This document shows, one piece after another, positions 56,492 to 64,000 of a DNA stretch of 64,000 nt. Both the position numbers and the translations under genes were made by a program. Within the stretch, counting starts at the first letter, position 1; every line of letters begins with the position of its first letter. Under the pieces are notes generated by a model, which saw only the letters and a list, made by a program, of their open reading frames with translations, was not told where the DNA came from and made no database searches. The stretch is from Egicoccus halophilus (GTDB lineage Bacteria; Actinomycetota; Nitriliruptoria; Nitriliruptorales; Nitriliruptoraceae), in NCBI RefSeq assembly GCF_004300825.1, contig NZ_CP036250.1, forward strand, positions 434,001 through 498,000, given 5' to 3'.

Positions 56492-57470
56492 CGAGCATCA
56501 TCTCCTGCTTGTTGCCCATGATCCCCTGCGGGCGGAACGCCATCAGCAGGATCAGGATGAGGCCGACGATGGCGAGCCGCACCGCACCGATGGCCGCGTT
56601 CCCGGCCCCGGTCTGGCGCAGCAGGCTGTCCATCGCCTGCAGGACGAACCAGAACAGCACGCTGCCCAGGATCGGTCCGGTCACCGTCGCCGCGCCACCG
56701 AGCAGCAGCACGGTGTAGGCGAAGAAGGTGATCTGCGGCAGGAACTGGTCCGGCGTCATGGCGCCCTGGTTGAGCACCAGCAGGATGCCGGCCACGCCGC
56801 CGAGGACACCACCGAGCACCAGCGACTGCATCTTGTAGGCGAAGACGTTCTTGCCCAGCGAGCGGGCCGCGTCCTCGTCCTCGCGGATGGACTTGATGAC
56901 CCGGCCCCACGGCGAGCGCATCAGCGCCCACACCATGAGCGCGGACAGGGCGACGACGGCCCAGCAGACGACCATGACCCACAGGCGGGTGTGCGAGAAG
57001 GTCAGGGGGCCGACGCCGTAGGTGCCCTCGGGGATCGGGTTGGCGCGGACGAACGAGCCGGTGAAGCCCGACCCGCCGACCTGGCTCGGGATGCCGAAGG
57101 CCCCACCGGTGACCTCGGCCATCGGGCTGGAGCGGAAGATGAACCGCAGGATCTCGGCGGCCGCGATGGTGCAGATCGCGAGGTAGTCGGCCCGCAACCG
57201 CAGGGTCGGGAACCCGAGCAGGAGCGCGAGGGCCACCGCGGCGAGGATGCCGAGCAGGATGCCCAGGGTGAGCGGCAGGGTGTGGATGGACACCGCGATG
57301 CCCATGCCGTAGGCGCCCACCAGCATGAAGCCGACCTGACCGAAGTTCAGCAGGCCGGTGTAGCCGTAGTGGACGTTGAGACCGATGGCGGCCAGGGCGT
57401 AGACGGCGGCCACCGGACCGATGGCGGTCCGCAGGCCGTCGACGACGACGCGCAGCAGATCGACGTCCAT
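56484..57470 (-). CDS. livM: Branched-chain amino-acid-type ABC transporter permease LivM
   Basis: 328 residues, about nine membrane segments. Family signatures: YALAAIGLNVHYGYTGLLNFGQVGFMLVGAYG (cited as GYTGLLNFGQVGFMLVGAY), FPTLRLRADYLAICTIAAAE, SPWGRVIKSIREDEDAARSLG (ATPase-contact loop) and LLGGAATVTGPILGS. ATG 57470 overlaps the livH stop by one base (TGATG). Forms the membrane channel with LivH. Confidence 0.95.
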   Translation of the reverse strand: MDVDLLRVVVDGLRTAIGPVAAVYALAAIGLNVHYGYTGLLNFGQVGFMLVGAYGMGIAVSIHTLPLTLGILLGILAAVALALLLGFPTLRLRADYLAICTIAAAEILRFIFRSSPMAEVTGGAFGIPSQVGGSGFTGSFVRANPIPEGTYGVGPLTFSHTRLWVMVVCWAVVALSALMVWALMRSPWGRVIKSIREDEDAARSLGKNVFAYKMQSLVLGGVLGGVAGILLVLNQGAMTPDQFLPQITFFAYTVLLLGGAATVTGPILGSVLFWFVLQAMDSLLRQTGAGNAAIGAVRLAIVGLILILLMAFRPQGIMGNKQEMMLDA

Positions 57471-58816
57471 CAACCGAGCCTCTCTGCACGACCGAGCAGA
57501 CCCTGCGGCTTGACCAGCAGGATCAGGATGAGCACCCCGAGCGCCCAGACGTACTTGAGCTCGGTGGAGAACCACAGCGTCGACAGCTCGGTGATCAGAC
57601 CGACGACGATCGAGCCGAACATCGCGCCGTAGGCGGTGCCGATGCCACCCAGAATCATCCCGGCGAACATCAGCAGCAACAGGCGGAAGCCCATCAGGTA
57701 GCTGACGTTCTCGACCACGCCGTAGAGCACGCCGCCGAAGCCGGCCAGCCCGGCACCGAGCACCCAGACCACCAGGATGACCCGCTGGACGTCGATCCCG
57801 GAGGACTCCGCGAGGTCACGGTTGTCGGCGACGGCGCGCATGGCCTTGCCGATGCGGGTCCGCTGCAGCATCGTCGCGACCCCGACCAGTGCCAGGGTCG
57901 CCAGTGCCATCACCGTCACGTCACGAGGCGTGACGCGGATCGGGCCCAGGGTCCAGGCCTGCTGGATCGTGTAGTCGAAGTACGGCCGGCTCGAGCCGCC
58001 GAACCACACCTGCAGGCCGTTGCGCAGCAGCAGGGCCAGACCGATCGAGATGACCAGCATCTGGATCAGGCCGGTGCGACGGCGACGCAGCGGACGCCAC
58101 AGGCCGGCCTCGATGGCGCCACCGGCCGCGGCGGACACGAGCGTGGCCGCGAGACCGGCCAGGATCAGCGTGACCCCCAGGCCACCGGAGGCGCTCGGCG
58201 CGTTGAAGAAGTAGGCGACGATCGCGCCGATGGCGACCAGTTCCCCGTGCGCGAAGTTCACCAGGCCGGTGGTGCCGAAGATCAGCGACAGGCCGATGGT
58301 GGTGATCGCGATGATCAGCCCGAAACGCAGCCCGGACACGGTCTGCTGGATCAACGCGGTGGTGAACTGGCCGGTCGCGGCCCCCTCACCGAGCGCGAAG
58401 ATCAGCGTGCGGGCCTGACCGGACCGGACGTTGACCTCGAGCGGGTTGCGGTCGGCGTCGCGCAGGTCGACGCCGTCGGGCAAGGTCCCCTCGTCGAGCG
58501 TGACCAGGTAGTCACCGGCAGCGGGCAGCTCCACCTCCCAGTTGCCCTCCGGGTCGGTGAGCGACTCGCCGACGACAGCGCCGTCGGTGGTCGCGACCTC
58601 GATCGCCACGTCGGCCACCGGCTCGCCCTCGCCGTCGCGGAGCGTGCCGCGCACGGACTCGCCACCCTGGGCGAGCACGAGCGCGTCACCCGCGGCGACG
58701 GCGGGATCGTTGATCGGTGTGGCCACGGCAGCGTGGGCCAGCGCCGGGCCGGCCATCGTGCTGATGGCGGACACGGCGCACAGTGCGAGCACGAACGCTC
58801 GCAGGCGGGCAGACAC
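57470..58816 (-). CDS. livH: LivH-type permease with secreted Ig-like N-terminal domain
   Basis: 448 residues, against about 290-310 for LivH. Residues 1-28 form a signal peptide (ending ALAHAA). Residues about 55-135 are a carboxypeptidase-regulatory/Cna-B-like beta domain (VRGTLRDGEGEPVADVAIEVAT, LTDPEGNWEVELPAAGDYLV). The permease follows (about 150-448: GLSLIFGTTGLVNFAHGELVA, GKAMRAVADNRDLAESSGI, GAGLAGFGGVLYG). The extra domain would face outside, near the docking site for LivJ. GTG start with a GGGAGGGAG site. First gene of livHMGF. Confidence 0.92.
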   Translation of the reverse strand: MSARLRAFVLALCAVSAISTMAGPALAHAAVATPINDPAVAAGDALVLAQGGESVRGTLRDGEGEPVADVAIEVATTDGAVVGESLTDPEGNWEVELPAAGDYLVTLDEGTLPDGVDLRDADRNPLEVNVRSGQARTLIFALGEGAATGQFTTALIQQTVSGLRFGLIIAITTIGLSLIFGTTGLVNFAHGELVAIGAIVAYFFNAPSASGGLGVTLILAGLAATLVSAAAGGAIEAGLWRPLRRRRTGLIQMLVISIGLALLLRNGLQVWFGGSSRPYFDYTIQQAWTLGPIRVTPRDVTVMALATLALVGVATMLQRTRIGKAMRAVADNRDLAESSGIDVQRVILVVWVLGAGLAGFGGVLYGVVENVSYLMGFRLLLLMFAGMILGGIGTAYGAMFGSIVVGLITELSTLWFSTELKYVWALGVLILILLVKPQGLLGRAERLG

Positions 58817-58947
58817 CCTGCTCCCTCCCCTGGAGTCCCGGACAAACGTCGGCGGAGTCTAGGTGTCCAGCCGACCGGTGTACGCAGGCGGTGCCCTGGT
58901 TCGCGCGCGCACCGTGCGCTGTTGGCCACGAAGCATGATCGAAATAC

Positions 58948-58959
58948 TTGGATGTCCAA
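58948..58959. promoter_or_regulatory. Palindrome between livH and the DUF4446 gene
   Basis: TTGGATGTCCAA, a perfect 12-base palindrome in an unusually AT-rich patch (58934-58964) of the 294-base divergent region. On the minus strand TTGGAC could also be a -35 for livHMGF. Candidate operator; the rest of 58817-59110 holds no recognisable gene. Confidence 0.4.
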
Positions 58960-59110
58960 TCGTTGGGGTCCGTGTCACGCCGCCATCGATCGGCGTGGGT
59001 GCACCGCTACGCTGCGGCGCCGGTCGGGGGACGCCCTCCGACGGGCGACGGCGCCGGGGCACCGCCGCCGTCCGATGGCCGCCGGCCGTCCGGCGCTCGA
59101 CCGGGGCTCG

Positions 59111-59653
59111 ATGATGCCGTTCGATCCGCAGCTGCAGACCTGGCTCGTGCTCCTCGGCGCGGGTCTGAGCCTGGTGCTGGCCGTCGTGGTCGTCGTCCTG
59201 GCCGTGCAGGTGCGTGCGCTGCGCAGGGACCAGCGGCGCGCCTTCGACGTCGGTTCGGGTGAGGACGTCGTCAGCGCGCTCGGACGTGTCGACGCCGAGG
59301 TCGCCGGGCTGCGTCGCGACCTGACGACCGTGCACGCCAACACCGAACACCTGCGCGAGCTGGTGCGCGGCACGGTGTCGCGGGTGGGGGTGCTGCGCTA
59401 CGACGCCTTCGACGACATGGGCGGTGCGCTCTCGTTCTCCACGGCCCTGCTCGACGAGCGCGGTTGCGGCGTGGTCGTCACGGCGATCAACGGCCGCTCC
59501 GAGGCCCGCTGCTACGCCAAGCCGGTCGTCGACGGCGAGAGCGAGCACCACCTGTCCAGCGAGGAGGAGGCGGCCATCGCCGCAGCGATCGAGGGACGTG
59601 GCCCCGCGCTGGTGGCGCCGGTGCGCGCCCGGCGCCGCCGTCGCGTCTCCTGA
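59111..59653 (+). CDS. DUF4446-family membrane protein
   Basis: 180 residues. One N-terminal transmembrane helix (about 9-35: WLVLLGAGLSLVLAVVVVVLA), a coiled-coil-like segment (VDAEVAGLRRDLTTVHANTEHLRELV), then the conserved DUF4446 core (VSRVGVLRYDAFDDMGGALSFSTALLDERGCGVVVTAINGR, cited in part as VGVLRYDAFDDMGG and LSFSTALLDERG). Function unknown; the family often sits near parB or serS. ATG 59111 or 59114. Confidence 0.85.
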   Translation: MMPFDPQLQTWLVLLGAGLSLVLAVVVVVLAVQVRALRRDQRRAFDVGSGEDVVSALGRVDAEVAGLRRDLTTVHANTEHLRELVRGTVSRVGVLRYDAFDDMGGALSFSTALLDERGCGVVVTAINGRSEARCYAKPVVDGESEHHLSSEEEAAIAAAIEGRGPALVAPVRARRRRRVS

Positions 59654-59742
59654 CCCCACCTCTTCCCGCCATCACCATCGGCACGGCACCCCGGACGAGC
59701 CCGGGAGCCGTCTGCCGCCGTACCCGTCGTGGAAGGGCCGTC

Positions 59743-60741
59743 GTGACCACCGCCATCGCCTACCTCGGACCGCAGGGCACGTTCACCGAGAGCGCCGCCC
59801 GGCTGGTGACCGCGTCGTCGGACGCCGACGAGCTGCTGCCGTGCGGGGACGTGATCGAGGTCCTGCGCGCGGTCGAGGTCGGGGACGCCGAACGCGGGGT
59901 GGTACCGATCGAGAACACGCTCGAGGGATCGGTGACGGCCACGCTGGACGCGTTGGCCTTCGACACCGACCTGCTGATCTCCGGCGAGCTCGAGCTACCG
60001 GTCGCCCTGGTCGCCGCCGCACGCGAGGCGGTGTCGCTCGACGAGGTCGCCGAGGTCCACTCGCACCCGGTCGCGTTGTCGGCCTGCCGGCGCTGGCTGT
60101 CGAAGTCGCTGGGTGGCGCCGAGCGCCTCGAGGCCGCCTCGACCGCCCGAGCCGCCGCCACCGTCGCGGAGGTCGGGGGGCCGCGGCTCGCGATCGTCAA
60201 CCCACTCGCCGCCGAGCGCTACGGCCTCGAGGTGGTGGCGCGGGACATCGCCGACCGCAGCGGCAACTCGACCCGGTTCGTCGTGGTCGGACGCACCCTG
60301 CCGGCACCGACCGGATGGGACAAGACGTCCGTGGTGGTGTTCATCGAGGAGAACCGGCCCGGTGCGCTGCTGCAGCTGCTCGAGATCTTCGCCGAGCGCG
60401 AACTGAACCTCACCAAGATCGAGAGCCGCCCGACCAAGCACGAGCTCGGGGAGTACTGCTTCTTCCTCGACGTGGAGGGCCACCTCGCCGACGAACGGGT
60501 CGGTGACGCCCTCGCCGCGGTCAAGCGCACCCACCGTGACGTCAAGCTGCTCGGTTCCTACCGGCGCTCGGGCGCCCGCCGGACCACCGAGGCCGAACGC
60601 ATCGCGGCCGACGACGCCGCCTACCGCGACGCGGCCGGCTGGCTCGCCGACTGGCGGGGACGCATCGACCGCTCGGCGACCCCGCCGGTGGATCCGACCG
60701 AGGTGGCGACAGCGGTGAGGAACGCGCGCACGGGCGGCTGA
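59743..60741 (+). CDS. pheA: Prephenate dehydratase
   Basis: Prephenate to phenylpyruvate in phenylalanine synthesis. 332 residues. Catalytic domain: AYLGPQGTFTESAA, VPIENTLEGSVTATLD, HSHPVALSAC, GNSTRFVVVGR (the TRF motif). Regulatory ACT domain from about 195: SVVVFIEENRPGALLQLLEIF and the Phe-binding KIESRPTK, so feedback inhibition by Phe is expected. An acidic/basic tail of about 60 residues extends past the ACT domain. GTG with a GGAAGG site; the upstream frame is shadow. Confidence 0.95.
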   Translation: MTTAIAYLGPQGTFTESAARLVTASSDADELLPCGDVIEVLRAVEVGDAERGVVPIENTLEGSVTATLDALAFDTDLLISGELELPVALVAAAREAVSLDEVAEVHSHPVALSACRRWLSKSLGGAERLEAASTARAAATVAEVGGPRLAIVNPLAAERYGLEVVARDIADRSGNSTRFVVVGRTLPAPTGWDKTSVVVFIEENRPGALLQLLEIFAERELNLTKIESRPTKHELGEYCFFLDVEGHLADERVGDALAAVKRTHRDVKLLGSYRRSGARRTTEAERIAADDAAYRDAAGWLADWRGRIDRSATPPVDPTEVATAVRNARTGG

Positions 60742-60768
60742 CCGGCCCCGGTCCACGCACCGACCGGC

Positions 60769-60784
60769 CGAGGCGTTAGCCTCG
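60769..60784 (+). promoter_or_regulatory. serS promoter: -10 TAGCCT inside a palindrome
   Basis: CGAGGC-GTTA-GCCTCG (perfect 6-bp arms) contains the -10-like TAGCCT (60777-60782), which ends 6 bases before ATG 60789. No ribosome site, so serS mRNA is probably leaderless; the palindrome could be an operator. Confidence 0.5.
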
Positions 60785-60788
60785 CGCC

Positions 60789-62051
60789 ATGATCGATCTG
60801 CGCCTGCTCCGCGACGACTTCGCGTCCGTCGCCACCGCCCTCGCCCGCCGCGGCTACGACCGTGACGAGCTCGCCGCGCTCCGCCACCTCGACGAGCGCC
60901 GGCGCGCGCTGGTCGCCGAGGTCGACCGCGCCCGCGCCGACCAGCGCAGCGCGTCCAAGGGGATCGGCCGGGCGTCGCCCGACCAGCGCCCGGCGCTGAT
61001 CGAGGCCGCGGCCGAACGCAAGGCCGAGGTCGCGCGGCTCGAGCAGCAGCTCACCGAGGTCGAGGCCGAGCACACCCGCCGGTTCGCTGCCGTGCCGAAC
61101 CTGCCCCATCCCGACGCGCCCGACGGCGACGAGGGCGACGGGGTCGTGCGCCACACCTTCGGCGAGCGTCCCCACTTCGACTTCCCGGTGCGCGACCACG
61201 TCGAACTGCTCGAGTCGGCCGACGCGCTCGACCTCGCCCGCGCCGCCAAGGTCTCGGGCGCCCGCTTCGCCTACCTCAAGGGCGAGGGGGCGCTGCTCGA
61301 GTTCGCGCTGGTCCGCTACGCGATCGACATCGCCATGCGTCACGGGCACACGCCGGTGATCCCGCCGGTGCTCGTGCGCGAGGACGCGATGTACGGCACC
61401 GGCTTCCTGCCGACCGACGAGCAGCAGATCTTCCTCACCCGCGACGACGACTACTACCTCGTGGGCACGTCCGAGGTGCCGCTCGCCGCGTTGCACATGG
61501 ACGAACTGCTCGACGAGGACGAGCTGCCGATCCGCTACGTCGGCTATTCGCCGTGCTTCCGCCGCGAGGCCGGCACCCACGGCAAGGACACCCGCGGGAT
61601 CCTGCGCGTGCACCAGTTCGAGAAGGTCGAGCTGTTCAGCTTCGTGCACCCCGAACTCGCCGACGACGAGCACGAGCGCATCCTGTCGATCGAGCAGGAG
61701 GTGTTCACCGGGCTGGAGGTCCACGCCCAGGTGGTGGACATCCCCGTCGGTGACCTCGGCGCCTCGGCGGCCCGCAAGTTCGACATCGAGGCCTGGCTGC
61801 CCGGGCAGGACGCCTACCGTGAGGTGACCTCCTGCTCGAACACGACCGACTACCAGGCCCGCCGGCTCAAGGCCCGCATCCGGCGTCAGGACGGCGACAA
61901 CCTGCTGGTGCACACGCTCAACGGCACCGCGCTGGCGGTGCAGCGGGCGATCATCGCGCTGGTCGAGACCCATCAGCGCGCCGACGGCACCGTCGTCGTC
62001 CCCGCCGCCCTGCAGCCCTACCTCGGTCGCGAGGTGCTGTTCGCCCGCTGA
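60789..62051 (+). CDS. serS: Seryl-tRNA synthetase
   Basis: 420 residues, class II synthetase. N-terminal tRNA-binding coiled coil (about 30-105: LDERRRALVAEVDRARADQRSASKGIGR, cited as RALVAEVDRARADQ), then the catalytic core. Motif 2 is YSPCFRREAGTHGKDTRGIL, motif 3 GTALAVQRAIIALVE, with TSEVPLAALH upstream. All residues for Ser-AMP formation appear present. Followed by a strong terminator. Confidence 0.98.
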   Translation: MIDLRLLRDDFASVATALARRGYDRDELAALRHLDERRRALVAEVDRARADQRSASKGIGRASPDQRPALIEAAAERKAEVARLEQQLTEVEAEHTRRFAAVPNLPHPDAPDGDEGDGVVRHTFGERPHFDFPVRDHVELLESADALDLARAAKVSGARFAYLKGEGALLEFALVRYAIDIAMRHGHTPVIPPVLVREDAMYGTGFLPTDEQQIFLTRDDDYYLVGTSEVPLAALHMDELLDEDELPIRYVGYSPCFRREAGTHGKDTRGILRVHQFEKVELFSFVHPELADDEHERILSIEQEVFTGLEVHAQVVDIPVGDLGASAARKFDIEAWLPGQDAYREVTSCSNTTDYQARRLKARIRRQDGDNLLVHTLNGTALAVQRAIIALVETHQRADGTVVVPAALQPYLGREVLFAR

Positions 62052-62074
62052 CGGTCGGTGGACGCGGTGAATGG

Positions 62075-62109
62075 CACGAGGCCTCCCCGGCGAGCGGGGA
62101 GGCCTCGTG
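62075..62109 (+). terminator. Terminator hairpin after serS
   Basis: Perfect 15-bp stem CACGAGGCCTCCCCG with a GCGAG loop, followed by TCGTTCG; 23 bases past the stop. Confidence 0.8.
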
Positions 62110-62128
62110 TCGTTCGAGCGGTCCGGGG

Positions 62129-62240
62129 TCAGTCGAGGGCGAGGCTGCGCGCGATGATCGAGGCGGCCTGGTCACGCTGCAGCGATGCGGCGGGCGCGAA
62201 GGTGGTCGGCGGATGACCGTCGTCCGCAGCGTTCGTGCGT
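62129..62240 (-). pseudogene. Remnant of an SLH-type C-terminus
   Basis: On the minus strand the frame ending at 62129-62131 reads TTFAPAASLQRDQ followed by AASIIARSLALD and a stop. This is the last half of an S-layer-homology-like repeat (compare the repeats at the end of the esterase at 12712). No start codon, signal or further repeat lies upstream before the terminator at 62301, so only a tail survives. It probably derives from the C-terminus of the neighbouring secreted protein or of a lost gene. The 302-base stretch 62052-62353 holds only this and two terminators. Confidence 0.5.
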
Positions 62241-62300
62241 GGTGCCCGTGTTGGACGGGCGGCCGCCCGGATCCGTGGCTTCGAACGGGCCCCGACGGCT

Positions 62301-62335
62301 GACGCCCACCCGGTGGAGGGAACCGGGTGGGCGTC
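62301..62335 (-). terminator. Terminator hairpin after the sugar-dehydrogenase-like gene
   Basis: Perfect 14-bp stem GACGCCCACCCGGT with a 7-nt loop, 19 bases past the stop of the minus-strand gene. Confidence 0.75.
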
Positions 62336-62353
62336 GGGTCGGGGCGTCGGGAG

Positions 62354-64000
62354 CTACGGACGGTGCGACTGGGCGGCCATGCGGATGATCGCCTGGCGCT
62401 CCGGTCGCGTCAGCACCCCGTCCCGGACCAGCTGCTGCGTGACCTGGCTGACGTGCGACACGAGCGCGCCGTGGCTGGGCCACGAGCGACCGTCGTCGAT
62501 CCGCTCACCCGCGCAGTCCAGACCGCCCGCGGGGCGGTCCTGCACGCCGGTCGGCCTGCCGCCGACCGTGATGGTCCCGTCGCAGACCGGCGCGGTCGGT
62601 TCCCCGGCCACACCCTCGCCCTGCGCCTCGAAGTAGTTCAGGACGAACAGGTCGTCGTCCTGGCCCGCTTCGTCGTTGGTGAAGACGAGGAAGAGCTCGA
62701 AGGTCCGGCCCGGATCGGTGACGTCGACGGTGACGTCGGTCCAGCTGGTGTTCGCGCCGGTCGTCTCGACCGTCGCCGCCCCCAGCAGCTCGCCGTCGAC
62801 CGCGTCCCTGCGGACCTCGATCGTCCCGCCGGGCCCGGCGGCCGCGACCCGGAAGGTCAGGGCGTCGATGTTGGCGAGGTGGACCGGGTCGAACGCGATC
62901 CAGTCCCCGTCGTTGATGCTGGCGACCCGCTGGCCGCCGCCCTGCTGGCTGTCCTGGGCGTTCTGCGTCGTGATGCCCGAGCTGGCGGTGAAGTGCTGGG
63001 CCTGACGACGCATCGGGTTGAGCGTCGACTGGTCCTCACCGGTCAGACTCGGCAGGTTCGCCGCACCGAGGTCGGTGTAGCGCGCCGAGAGCAGCCACCA
63101 CAGGTTCATGTCCGCGCCGTGACCGCTCTCGAGCGGGGTGACGAAGCTGCCCTCGCAGCCGGACATGACCTCCATCGGGTGCGCGTGCGCGTCGTGCCCG
63201 AGCGCGCTCGAGATCCCGACCCGGTCGCAGTCGATCCGACCGTCCTCGCGGTCGGTCACCCGCACCACGTAGTCGATCTCGTCACCCCAGTCGAAGAAGC
63301 CGCCGTCGACCGGCCAGCGGACGTCGACCTCCGGAGCGGTGTTGCCGACCACCACGGTCACGCCGGCGCGGGCCGTGCGGCCCTGCTCGTCGGTCACCCG
63401 CAGGGTCGCGACGTAGCGGCCCGGCTCGGTGTAGGTGTGGGTCGGGTCCGCCTGGTCGGAGCCCGCGCCGTCGCCGAACTCCCAGTGGTAGCTGACGATG
63501 GAGGAGCCCTCCTCCGGGTGCATGCTGCCCTGGCTGGTGAAGGACACCTCCAGCGGCTGCTGCCCGGAGATCGGCTGCGCCGAGGCCCGGGCCACCGGGG
63601 GACGGCCGTCCGGGGCCCAGATCACCTGCGAGAGCTGGGCGTTGGGGTGCTCGACGAAGAACCCACCGCCGTACTCGAGGACGTAGAGCGACCCGTCGGG
63701 ACCGAACTCCATGTCCATCGGTGCCCGGAAGTCCCCGCGGGCGAGGAAGTCGCGGATGTCGGTGAGCTCGCCGTCCTGCGTGTGGAACTGCTTGAGGTAG
63801 TTGCGGGTCCACTCGTAGAAGAACGACACCCCGTCGTAGTACTCGGGGAAGGCGTAGGACGAGTCGACGTCCGGGTCGTAGCGGTAGACCGGGCCGCCCA
63901 TCGGGCCGCCACCGCCGCTCTCGAGCTCCGGGAACTCCTCCATGACCGTGTTGTTGTGGTACCAGACGTCGGCCGGGGTCACCGGCGGCAGCTGCTCCAG
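62354..64000 (-). CDS. Secreted sugar/sorbosone dehydrogenase-like protein with PKD and carbohydrate-binding domains, 3' part
   Basis: The frame is open to the window end, so the start is missing; about 548 residues are visible. It begins in the last blades of a glucose/sorbosone-dehydrogenase-type beta-propeller (GGPVYRYDPDVDSSYAFPEYYDG, cited as VYRYDPDVDSSYAFPEY; APMDMEFGPDGSLYVLEYG). A PKD domain (IVSYHWEFGDGAGSDQADPTHTYTEPG, cited as YHWEFGDGAGS) and a second beta domain follow. A CBM6-like module (VASINDGDWIAFDPVHLANI, TDPGRTFELFLVFTNDE) is next, then a short helical end. Probably an extracellular carbohydrate-oxidising or -binding enzyme; the active-site half is outside the window. Confidence 0.8.
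   Translation of the reverse strand: MEQLPPVTPADVWYHNNTVMEEFPELESGGGGPMGGPVYRYDPDVDSSYAFPEYYDGVSFFYEWTRNYLKQFHTQDGELTDIRDFLARGDFRAPMDMEFGPDGSLYVLEYGGGFFVEHPNAQLSQVIWAPDGRPPVARASAQPISGQQPLEVSFTSQGSMHPEEGSSIVSYHWEFGDGAGSDQADPTHTYTEPGRYVATLRVTDEQGRTARAGVTVVVGNTAPEVDVRWPVDGGFFDWGDEIDYVVRVTDREDGRIDCDRVGISSALGHDAHAHPMEVMSGCEGSFVTPLESGHGADMNLWWLLSARYTDLGAANLPSLTGEDQSTLNPMRRQAQHFTASSGITTQNAQDSQQGGGQRVASINDGDWIAFDPVHLANIDALTFRVAAAGPGGTIEVRRDAVDGELLGAATVETTGANTSWTDVTVDVTDPGRTFELFLVFTNDEAGQDDDLFVLNYFEAQGEGVAGEPTAPVCDGTITVGGRPTGVQDRPAGGLDCAGERIDDGRSWPSHGALVSHVSQVTQQLVRDGVLTRPERQAIIRMAAQSHRP

Overview
The window is GC-rich (above 70% by eye) chromosomal DNA from an actinobacterium. The evidence is GTG-rich starts, a dnaK-grpE-dnaJ-hspR operon with the HspR repressor, a ModABC/XRE-PBP locus, a class F sortase, TAGGCT/TACGGT-type -10 boxes placed directly before start codons, and a GerW-like protein. 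Many proteins carry acidic or Asp/Glu/Pro-rich tails, and S-layer-homology-like C-termini occur. This would fit a halotolerant or deep-branching lineage such as Nitriliruptoria, but that placement is inference. Gene density is high. I saw no tRNA, rRNA, CRISPR array, prophage or insertion sequence.

Layout. 1-4149: 3' part of dnaK, then hsp20, grpE, dnaJ and hspR (heat-shock operon with hsp20 inserted between two strong hairpins). 4165-7224: PLP-dependent sulfur amino-acid enzyme divergent from an Lrp/AsnC regulator, then a secreted M14 carboxypeptidase. 7463-10326: clpB behind a HAIR-like HspR site, coupled to a DUF3253 gene. 10328-12419: DUF2269 membrane protein and a purine permease. 12712-17102: two large unusual fusions, a secreted esterase with SLH-like repeats and a GDPD-PAP2 lipid enzyme. 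17052-19135: small genes including dodecin. 19197-22985: CarH-like B12/light regulator divergent from a ProA-like dehydrogenase plus an MFS exporter, followed by palindromic repeats. 23344-27892: PspC-domain histidine kinase and response regulator divergent from a PspC/LiaF-like membrane protein, an envelope-stress module. 28107-30859: purA and purD.

30910-48824 is a molybdenum region. It holds an XRE-PBP regulator with modABC (uptake), a fused MoaD-MoaE and MoaA (pterin synthesis), a form II CO-dehydrogenase-type hydroxylase operon coxSLMDEFG, and then MoaB/MogA and a MocA-like cytidylyltransferase. Uptake, cofactor synthesis, cofactor modification and the consumer enzyme therefore sit together, with unrelated genes between some of them.

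48936-51201: purC, wrbA and a DsrE-like protein. 51416-58816: a branched-chain amino-acid-type ABC transporter whose binding protein (livJ) is convergent to livHMGF, with a sortase F/DUF4397 pair inserted between the two halves. 59111-62051: DUF4446, pheA and serS. 62129-64000: a decayed SLH-type tail and the 3' part of a secreted sugar-dehydrogenase-like protein with PKD and carbohydrate-binding modules, cut by the window end.
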